From contig JAPOLF010000046.1 in assembly GCA_029977305.1 (NCBI GenBank), positions 1 to 11,974 of the forward strand: a DNA stretch of 11,974 nucleotides, in the 5' to 3' direction. Below the pieces are notes generated by a model. That model was not told the DNA's origin and ran no database searches. It was given only the letters and a program-made list of their open reading frames with translations. This stretch comes from a bacterium (GTDB lineage Bacteria; Chloroflexota; Chloroflexia; Thermomicrobiales; UBA6265). Made by a program: the position numbers and the translations under genes. This document shows, in pieces, positions 7,381 to 11,974 of the stretch; positions within the stretch are counted from its first letter, which is position 1, and every line of letters starts with the position of its first letter.

Positions 7381-8064
7381 TCAGAGGGCGGGGATGATCG
7401 AGTACCAACTGAGGAGCACCAGTTGGAGGTCGACCAGCAGGTGCAGGACGAACGTCGGCCAGAGGGAACCTGAGCGCTGCCACATCCACCAGTAGGCGCC
7501 GGTGAGGAGCAGGTTGAGGATTTGGGCGATGGCGAGTAGCGCGCCACTCCCCTCCCCGCCCGCAGGGAGAAATCGCGCCCAGAAGAGGATGTGGATGAGC
7601 GCGATGAAGACGAGTGTGAGGACGATGCCGATGATCGTCCCGGCAGCGCGTTGCCACCCGGTGGACCAGCGCAGGCGCCAGGCATCGAGGACGTAGAACC
7701 ACCCGACTTGCTCGAGCAGGGCGTTGAGCGGTGCCCAGATGAGGGCGGTGAGGATCACGCCGGAGGTGGCGGCCGCTGCCGGGGTGTCGGGCAGGATGCG
7801 GTCGTTCCATTTGAGTGCGGCGAGGCCGATTGGCAGCAACAGGGCGGGGAGGAAGATCTCCCACGGCCAGCGGCGGGGCGCGTCATAGCCGAGCGACTTG
7901 CGCCGCCACCATGGGACTGCGACACAGGCGACGCCGTAGTAGAGCGCAAGCGGCATGAGTGCGCCGCCGGTGCGATCGAGGAGTGCTGCGGCCGCGACAG
8001 GGATCCCGAGGGCGAGGAGCGTGGCCAGCAGCAGATCGAGGGTGGTGGGTCGGAACGGCGCCAC
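7381..8064 (-). CDS. CPBP-like intramembrane protein with degenerate active site
   Basis: The 227-residue product has about seven hydrophobic helices. The GTG at 8064 has no Shine-Dalgarno site but lies 6 nt after the aldo/keto reductase stop, so translational coupling is likely. The layout matches CPBP (Rce1-like) putative membrane proteases: motif 1 at 118-123, a histidine at 158 in the next helix, and HLLVD (His208, Asp212) near the C-terminus. Motif 1 reads EQVGWF where the family has EExxxR, so the second Glu and the Arg are both lost. The middle FxxxH spacing is also off by one. The protein is probably not an active protease. Residues 165-174 (FLPAGGEGSG) sit in a loop between helices and are encoded by a REP-like sequence. 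It is the last gene of the LLM 3-AKR-CPBP operon. Confidence 0.7.
   Translation of the reverse strand: MAPFRPTTLDLLLATLLALGIPVAAAALLDRTGGALMPLALYYGVACVAVPWWRRKSLGYDAPRRWPWEIFLPALLLPIGLAALKWNDRILPDTPAAAATSGVILTALIWAPLNALLEQVGWFYVLDAWRLRWSTGWQRAAGTIIGIVLTLVFIALIHILFWARFLPAGGEGSGALLAIAQILNLLLTGAYWWMWQRSGSLWPTFVLHLLVDLQLVLLSWYSIIPAL
7547..7570. repeat. REP-like fragment inside the CPBP-like gene
   Basis: The + strand carries CTCCCCTCCCCGCCCGCAGG and then GAGA. Its 14-base core (7550-7563) is identical to 3612-3625, and it is related to the full hairpin at 11865-11907. On the coding strand it is read in frame as the loop peptide LPAGGEGS. Peptides of this type are known where REP-like hairpins insert into genes. 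Confidence 0.5.
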
Positions 8065-8070
8065 CGTGGG

Positions 8071-8931
8071 TCAGGCGGCGTCGAAGAAGTCGGCGTAGGC
8101 GGGGTCGGCAAGGAGGGCGTCGGCGGTGGCGGGATCGACGGTGCGCCAGCGCTCGGCAGCGTCGCAGATGCCGGGGAGCAGGGTGGCGTCGCCAGCGCTG
8201 CAGAGGGTGGTCACCGGCTGGGCAAGGAGCCAGGCGATGGCGCGATCGACGTCGGCCTGCGCGGTGAAGGGCTCGTACCAGGTGTTGTGGGTGGGGGTGC
8301 GATCTCCCCACGGGCCCTTGGCCGTCGCCTTGAGGACCTGGATGCCAACATCTTGCTGTTGGCAGTGGTCGAGGAGGGCGAACCACGAGGAGCGGAAGAG
8401 CGGACGCTCGAACATCATGCGGTTGCACGAGGTCATGACGGTGGCGAAGGGGAAGCGCTCGAGAGCCTCGAGGTGGGTCAACGGCGAGGACCAGCCGTGG
8501 CCGGTGATGCCGATCGGCCCGACGAGTCCTTCGTCGCGGGCGGTGAGGATGGCCTCCATCGGGCCATCGGGGGCGAAGCAGATGTCGAGGTCCTCACTCG
8601 TGCAGACGGCGTGGAGTTGGTAGAGGTCATGGCGATCACGGCCGAGGCGATCGAGGGTGCGGAGGAGCTCCTCGCGAGCGGCCACAGCGGTGCGCTGCTC
8701 GGTCTTGGTGCTGATGAAGAGCTCGGGTTGGGGGTGGCGCTTGAGGTAGTCGCCGAGTCGTTGCTCGGCTTCGGCATAGGAGGGGGCGACGTCAAAGTGG
8801 TTAATGCCGCGGGCGAGAGCGTCTTCGATGAGGCGGTCAGCATCCGGCTGGGACATCTTGCCGATGGCGTAGACACCGAAGGTGATCACGGTGCTCTGGT
8901 GGCCGGTGCTGCCGAGGCGACGGGTTTCCAT
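8071..8931 (-). CDS. aldo/keto reductase
   Basis: The 286-residue product starts at ATG 8931 (METRRLG), with AAGGAG 8 nt upstream; 24 further upstream codons are open but overlap the LLM 3 stop. The AKR tetrad is complete: Asp47 in NHFDVAPSY, Tyr52, Lys76 in ISTKTE and His107 in LYQLHAV. The LGSTG opening, the EQRLGDYLKR helix and GPIGITGHG (138-146) fit the fold. The C-terminus is shorter than in 310-330 residue members, and the usual NADPH-binding 'IPG..' segment is not obvious. The protein would be a cytoplasmic NAD(P)H-linked carbonyl reductase or aldehyde dehydrogenase-like oxidoreductase of unknown substrate. It is 25 nt downstream of LLM 3 and 6 nt upstream of the CPBP-like gene, all on the - strand. 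Confidence 0.9.
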   Translation of the reverse strand: METRRLGSTGHQSTVITFGVYAIGKMSQPDADRLIEDALARGINHFDVAPSYAEAEQRLGDYLKRHPQPELFISTKTEQRTAVAAREELLRTLDRLGRDRHDLYQLHAVCTSEDLDICFAPDGPMEAILTARDEGLVGPIGITGHGWSSPLTHLEALERFPFATVMTSCNRMMFERPLFRSSWFALLDHCQQQDVGIQVLKATAKGPWGDRTPTHNTWYEPFTAQADVDRAIAWLLAQPVTTLCSAGDATLLPGICDAAERWRTVDPATADALLADPAYADFFDAA

Positions 8932-8956
8932 CGTGGGGGCTCCTTGGTGGCTGGGA

Positions 8957-9871
8957 CTAGCGAATGACGGCATCGGCGAGGGCGCGAATGCCATCGAGGT
9001 CATCGAGGCCGTCGACCCATTGAATCATGATTTCCTGGACACCGACGGCAGCGAAGCCGTCGATCCACTCACGGATGGCGTCCCCGGTGCCGATGACGCC
9101 GCCCCGCTCGAGGAGGCGGTAGCGGTCTTCGGTGTTGGGGATCTTGGCCTCAGCCTCTGCTTGGGTGCGGCCGAAGACGGCGCGGTGCATGAGCGAGCGA
9201 CGAACGGCGGTGCGAGGTCGGCCGAGGTCGTCGAGCATGGTGTCGAGCGTGCGGTTGAGGTTGGCGACTTTCTCCGGGTGGGCATAAACGGCGTTCCAGT
9301 CGTCGGCGAAGCGCGCGGCGAGCGGAAGGGTGCGGAGCGGACCGTTGCCACCGATGGTGATGGTGGGGCCGCCGGGTCTGGCAGGGCGCGGGAGGAGGAC
9401 TGCGTCTTTCACGGTGTAGTACTGGCCCTCGAAGGTGTAGGGATCGGAGCTGCGGAGAAGGCCGGTGACGACCTCGAGAGCTTCGGTGAAGCGGACGAAG
9501 CGCTGGTCGGTGTCGAGGAGGTCGTAGCCGAACATGGTGTGTTCGCGCTCTTGCCAGCCGGCACCGAGGCCGAGGCGGAAGCGGCCGCCGGAGAGGTCGT
9601 CGATGGCGGAGGCGGTCCAAGCGGTGATGACCGGATCACGGAACGAGACGGGCGAGACGACCGGGCCGAAGACGATGCGTTCGGTGTGGGAGGCGAGCCA
9701 AGTTTGAGAGGCCCAGAGTTCGAGCGCGTCCTGGAGCGGGCCATCGGGGTTGGTGAAATGGTCGGATCGGTAGAGGCCAGTGAAGCCTGCGGCCTCGACC
9801 GTGCGGGCGAGAGCCTGCCAGCGAGGCCAATTAACGCCGTCTTGGCCTTCGATCATCAGGGAGATGTCCAC
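8957..9871 (-). CDS. LLM-class F420-dependent oxidoreductase 3
   Basis: The product has 304 residues from the GTG at 9871 (VDISLMIEGQDGVNW), which has AAGGAGG 7 nt upstream. The frame is open for 35 more codons, but that part lacks family similarity and covers the intergenic region. TGLYRSDHF (31-39), the DLSGGRFRLGLGAGWQEREH signature (92-111), PTITIGGNG (169-177) and the closing GVQEIMIQWVDGLDD (277-291) define the luciferase-like F420 branch. It has the same motifs as LLM 1 and is probably a distant paralogue. It is cytoplasmic and first in a three-gene operon with the aldo/keto reductase and the CPBP-like protein. It is divergent from the DUF937-like gene across 166 bp. The substrate is unknown. 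Confidence 0.9.
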   Translation of the reverse strand: MDISLMIEGQDGVNWPRWQALARTVEAAGFTGLYRSDHFTNPDGPLQDALELWASQTWLASHTERIVFGPVVSPVSFRDPVITAWTASAIDDLSGGRFRLGLGAGWQEREHTMFGYDLLDTDQRFVRFTEALEVVTGLLRSSDPYTFEGQYYTVKDAVLLPRPARPGGPTITIGGNGPLRTLPLAARFADDWNAVYAHPEKVANLNRTLDTMLDDLGRPRTAVRRSLMHRAVFGRTQAEAEAKIPNTEDRYRLLERGGVIGTGDAIREWIDGFAAVGVQEIMIQWVDGLDDLDGIRALADAVIR

Positions 9872-9878
9872 CGGCGGT

Positions 9879-9885
9879 CCTCCTT
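9879..9885 (-). promoter_or_regulatory. ribosome binding site fixing the GTG start at 9871
   Basis: The - strand reads AAGGAGG, 7 nt before the GTG. This near-perfect site overrides the longer frame starting at 9976. Confidence 0.8.
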
Positions 9886-9943
9886 GGGGAGCGGATACGA
9901 AAATTGATGCTCGCAATACTCCATTTTTGCACCATCTCACCGA

Positions 9944-9973
9944 TTGAGTGGGGGTTGGGCTGGCATCTAGGCT
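9944..9973 (+). promoter_or_regulatory. promoter for the DUF937-like gene
   Basis: TTGAGT (9944-9949), an 18-nt spacer and TAGGCT (9968-9973) put transcription start near 9980, about 58 nt before the ATG at 10038. The boxes resemble TTGACG/TAGCCT at 4669-4697. The rest of the 166-bp divergent gap has an AT-rich stretch (9899-9930) that may hold the opposite promoter, but no clear pair of boxes was found there. Confidence 0.4.
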
Positions 9974-9985
9974 CACGGCGTGAGC
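9971..9985. promoter_or_regulatory. operator-like 15-bp palindrome
   Basis: GCTCACG and CGTGAGC are perfect inverted arms around a single G. The palindrome starts inside the -10 box and covers the predicted transcription start, a usual place for a repressor site. No regulator gene is in the window. Confidence 0.4.
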
Positions 9986-10037
9986 GCGGTGTGGCCCTTC
10001 GCGCCGCGAGGGACGTCATGGGTGCAGGAGATGGACG

Positions 10038-10502
10038 ATGTCACTGAATGACATGTTGATGGACAAGGCGGTGGATCGCGCGGTGGACATGACCGCCAAG
10101 ATGTACGGGATTCCGCGTGAGACGGTCGTGAAGGTGCTGAAGGTCGGGATCCCGATGATGGTGACGATGGCAGACAAGAACCCGGAGCTGCTGAAGGCGC
10201 TCTACGGGATGTCGATGAAGCAGATGCCGGAGCCAGTGCAGGACCTCTACGAGAAGATGGCGAACACCCCGGCGATGCGGCAGACGACGATGGATGACTA
10301 CAAGAAGGCGCTCGGCCAGATGGCGGAGTCGCTGGACCGGGACGTTGCCAAGGAGACGGGCGCGCCGGCGGGCAAGGTGCAGGACGTGCTGGGGACGATG
10401 ATGCCGGCATTGCAGCAGCAGTGGGGGCAGAAGACCCGGGCGATGGGCGGCGGTGCGAGCGAGGTCACGTTCAAGGAGTACCTGCAGAGTCTCAAGGGGT
10501 AG
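10038..10502 (+). CDS. methionine-rich protein with two DUF937-like repeats
   Basis: The product has 154 residues from ATG 10038, with AGGAG 7 nt upstream. It is soluble and mostly helical, with no signal peptide or membrane helix. It contains 18 methionines (about 12%) and no cysteine. Residues 20-39 (AKMYGIPRETVVKVLKVGIP) and 104-123 (AKETGAPAGKVQDVLGTMMP) align without gaps and share A, K, G, P, V, V, L and P. This pattern of a short helix, G-x-P/S, then V..vL....P is like the repeat of DUF937 (YidB-type) proteins, whose function is unclear. The assignment is by eye and tentative. The gene has its own promoter with an overlapping palindrome and ends at a strong hairpin, so it is a single-gene unit. 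Confidence 0.7.
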   Translation: MSLNDMLMDKAVDRAVDMTAKMYGIPRETVVKVLKVGIPMMVTMADKNPELLKALYGMSMKQMPEPVQDLYEKMANTPAMRQTTMDDYKKALGQMAESLDRDVAKETGAPAGKVQDVLGTMMPALQQQWGQKTRAMGGGASEVTFKEYLQSLKG

Positions 10503-10535
10503 CCATCACTCCTTCTCCCCTCGAAGGGGCGATGG

Positions 10536-10566
10536 CAACGGCCGGGAGCAATGCTCCCGGCCGTTG
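10536..10566. terminator. strong bidirectional hairpin terminator
   Basis: CAACGGCCGGGAG (10536-10548) pairs perfectly with 10554-10566 around the 5-nt loop CAATG. It lies between the convergent genes ending at 10502 (+) and 10580 (-). A smaller hairpin, CCCCT-CGA-AGGGG (10517-10529), precedes it and resembles the REP-type sequences. Neither strand has a T-run. Confidence 0.8.
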
Positions 10567-10579
10567 TCGTTGGTGGGGG

Positions 10580-11674
10580 CTAGCCGAGGGAGACGGTCTC
10601 GTCCATGTGCTCGTTGGCGGCGCCGGTGGAGGGGAAGTCCATGCCACCGATGGCGGTCTCGCCGACGAAGGGCATGGAGCGGTGGCCTCCGCCGGTGAGA
10701 TCCCAGCATGTCAGATCGAGATGGGGGGTGGACATGTAGCCCTCCTCGCCGGGGCCGGAGAGGTAGCCGATGACCTGGCCTTGGTCGATCCATGAGCCGC
10801 TGCTGATGCTCCTGTCGAGGGTCATGTGGAACATGGCGATGCCGTAGCCGTTGCCGACGACGATGAGGAGACCGCCGCTGGCGGGGTCAGTCCAATCGAC
10901 GGTGCCGGAGACAGGGGCGTGGATGCGGGTGCCGGCTGTTTCACCGTCGACACGGGCCCAATCGAGCGAGTGCTGATATTGGGCGAACTCGCTGCGGTTC
11001 TGGTGGGTGCCGTTGTTGTATCCCTGGATCACCTGCCAGGTGCCACCGGCAAAGGGCCAGGCGATGAAGGAGTTGCGGCGATTGGCTTCGGGCGCTGCAT
11101 TGGTGCCGGATTCGGATGCGGGAAGGGCGGCGGGAGGTTCGGCGCCGAGGTAGGAACCATCGATCCACCCGGCGAGGCCGACGGCGGTGACAGGGAAGTA
11201 GCCGTCGATGGGATCTCCATCGACCCACACCTCGTTGGCAGGATCGACGACGGCGAGGATCTCGGATTCGGTGTGGGGCTCGCTGCGGAGGTTGACGGCG
11301 TCGAGGGTGTAGAGGGCGTAAGACTCCCAACCGGATTCGGCAGGGGCAGTCTCCTCGGCGACGGGATCGGCGAGGACGGTCTCGGTGGGGACGTAGCCGG
11401 AAACACCGTCGACGGTGACGGGGAGCCAGCCGAGGCCTTCGCTGTCCCACTCTTCGGGGCCGATGATTTCCACCCACGAGCCGGGGGCGGCTTCGTAGAC
11501 GACATTGGCGCCGTAGCCGGGAACCTCGCGGACGAGGATGGTGGAGTCGTAGGTCAGGGTGGCGGCGCGGGCGGAACGGAGGCCGGCGGTGCCGGCGAAG
11601 GCTGCAGTCGCAAGTAGAGCAACGATGGAGCGTCGCGACATGGTGGTGGCGACGCGGCGCGGGGTATGCCGCAT
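10580..11674 (-). CDS. Tat-exported SH3-SH3-M23 peptidase-like protein
   Basis: The 364-residue product starts at ATG 11674, with AGGAGG 5 nt upstream. MSRRSIVALL at residues 12-21 followed by an Ala-rich helix is a twin-arginine signal, with likely cleavage after ARA (37). Two bacterial SH3-like domains follow, at about 45-102 (REVPGYGANVVY to GYVPTETV) and 120-177 (VNLRSEPHTES to GWIDGSYL). A Pro/Ser/Ala linker leads to an M23 (LytM-like) fold at about 203-340, with HAPVSGTVDW (252-261), FHMT (His283) and DQGQVIGYLSGPG (297-309). First-metal candidates are His224 or His235 with Asp238. The last motif is PHLDL (His318, Asp320) instead of HxH, so activity is doubtful. It would act at the cell wall or outside the membrane. 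No clear promoter was found upstream. Confidence 0.87.
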   Translation of the reverse strand: MRHTPRRVATTMSRRSIVALLATAAFAGTAGLRSARAATLTYDSTILVREVPGYGANVVYEAAPGSWVEIIGPEEWDSEGLGWLPVTVDGVSGYVPTETVLADPVAEETAPAESGWESYALYTLDAVNLRSEPHTESEILAVVDPANEVWVDGDPIDGYFPVTAVGLAGWIDGSYLGAEPPAALPASESGTNAAPEANRRNSFIAWPFAGGTWQVIQGYNNGTHQNRSEFAQYQHSLDWARVDGETAGTRIHAPVSGTVDWTDPASGGLLIVVGNGYGIAMFHMTLDRSISSGSWIDQGQVIGYLSGPGEEGYMSTPHLDLTCWDLTGGGHRSMPFVGETAIGGMDFPSTGAANEHMDETVSLG

Positions 11675-11974
11675 GGATCCCTCCTCTGGTGTTCGCGCTG
11701 CCCGACCGGCCTCACCCGGCGGGGCAGCGGACCTCGAAGCGCTGATGGCGCAACGGGGTACAGGAACCGTACGTCGGGAAGGGGGGAATGGATGTCTGCT
11801 GTGGGGGGAAGGTGGTCCTGTATTGGCGTGGTTTCGGGGAAAGACGCTCGGCTGCGGCCTCGCGCCCTCACCCCCAGCCCCTCTCCCCTGCGGGGGAGAG
11901 GGGAGAGCGTTTGGGAGTTAGGAGGGGTATTGCATTGGAGCGCGGGGTGCAGTTGAGGTGTTGCGCCTGGAAGT
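11675..11974. other. intergenic region upstream of the SH3/M23 gene
   Basis: These 300 bp contain the SH3/M23 ribosome binding site (11680-11685), a REP-like hairpin (11865-11907) and otherwise no supported gene. Short + strand frames here are compositional. An AGGAGGGG at 11920-11927, with a TTG at 11935, could begin a gene to the right, but too little is visible. No tRNA or attachment site was seen. Confidence 0.5.
11865..11907. repeat. REP-like hairpin repeat
   Basis: The unit opens with CCCTCACCCCCAG and contains CCCCTCTCCCC (11878-11888), which pairs perfectly with GGGGAGAGGGG (11893-11903) around a TGCG loop. 'CCCTCACCCCCAGCCCCTCTCCC'-type elements recur in intergenic regions of many GC-rich bacteria. 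They are generally taken as REP/MITE-like sequences, possibly moved by REP-associated transposases. Related fragments lie at 3612-3625 and 7547-7570. Confidence 0.75.

Noticed and set aside
7591..8967. 458-codon + strand open frame
   Set aside because: It lies antisense to the aldo/keto reductase and the CPBP-like gene, both of which have clear family motifs. Its Gly/Glu-rich product is what G-rich antisense of NNC-type codons gives.
8882..9907. 341-codon + strand open frame
   Set aside because: It is antisense to LLM 3, whose signature motifs and strong ribosome binding site are clear.
10826..11617. 263-codon + strand open frame
   Set aside because: It is antisense to the SH3/M23 gene and consists mostly of Gly, Asp and Ala.
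11920..11974. Possible gene start to the right (AGGAGGGG, then TTG at 11935)
   Set aside because: Only 13 codons are visible, the spacing is long and the start codon is weak.

Overview
This is a GC-rich bacterial stretch with ordinary chromosomal gene density, strong AGGAGG-type ribosome binding sites and several GTG starts. Three luciferase-like (F420-dependent type) oxidoreductases, small DUF membrane proteins, a Tat-exported SH3/M23 protein and a REP-type hairpin repeat suggest Chloroflexota (Thermomicrobia-like). An F420-using actinobacterium is the main alternative. The assignment is inference: there is no rRNA or other marker gene. The + strand is G-rich in genes of both orientations, so + genes favour NNG codons and - genes NNC codons. 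This looks like a replication-strand bias, and it also produces many long false ORFs antisense to the real genes.

Left part (1-3583): the C-terminal part of an MFS transporter, cut by the window edge. A 13-bp inverted repeat follows its stop codon and overlaps a good sigma70-type promoter for a 7-TM DUF4203-like protein. A bidirectional hairpin separates that gene from a convergent DUF1269-type glycine-zipper protein, which is divergent from a 6-TM potassium channel. A small DedA/VTT-like membrane protein follows on the - strand.

Central part (3634-9871): an enzyme cluster. LLM oxidoreductase 1 (-) is divergent from a CocE-type alpha/beta hydrolase (+), which is followed 13 nt later by LLM oxidoreductase 2. 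Converging on this pair is a - strand operon of LLM oxidoreductase 3, an aldo/keto reductase and a degenerate CPBP-type membrane protein. Ester or amide hydrolysis plus flavin/F420 and NADPH redox chemistry fits breakdown or modification of small organic compounds, but the substrate cannot be read from sequence.

Right part (9872-11974): a promoter overlapping a 15-bp palindrome drives a methionine-rich protein with two DUF937-like repeats. A strong hairpin separates it from a convergent Tat-exported SH3-SH3-M23 protein whose usual HxH metal motif reads HxD. The last 300 bp hold no clear gene but contain a full REP-like hairpin. Related fragments lie near 3612 and inside the CPBP-like gene.

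I found no CRISPR array, tRNA, rRNA, insertion sequence, phage or defence module. No wholly new system is evident. The best leads are the REP-derived peptide inside a membrane protein, the duplicated Met-rich protein, the promoter-overlapping inverted repeats and the enzyme cluster.
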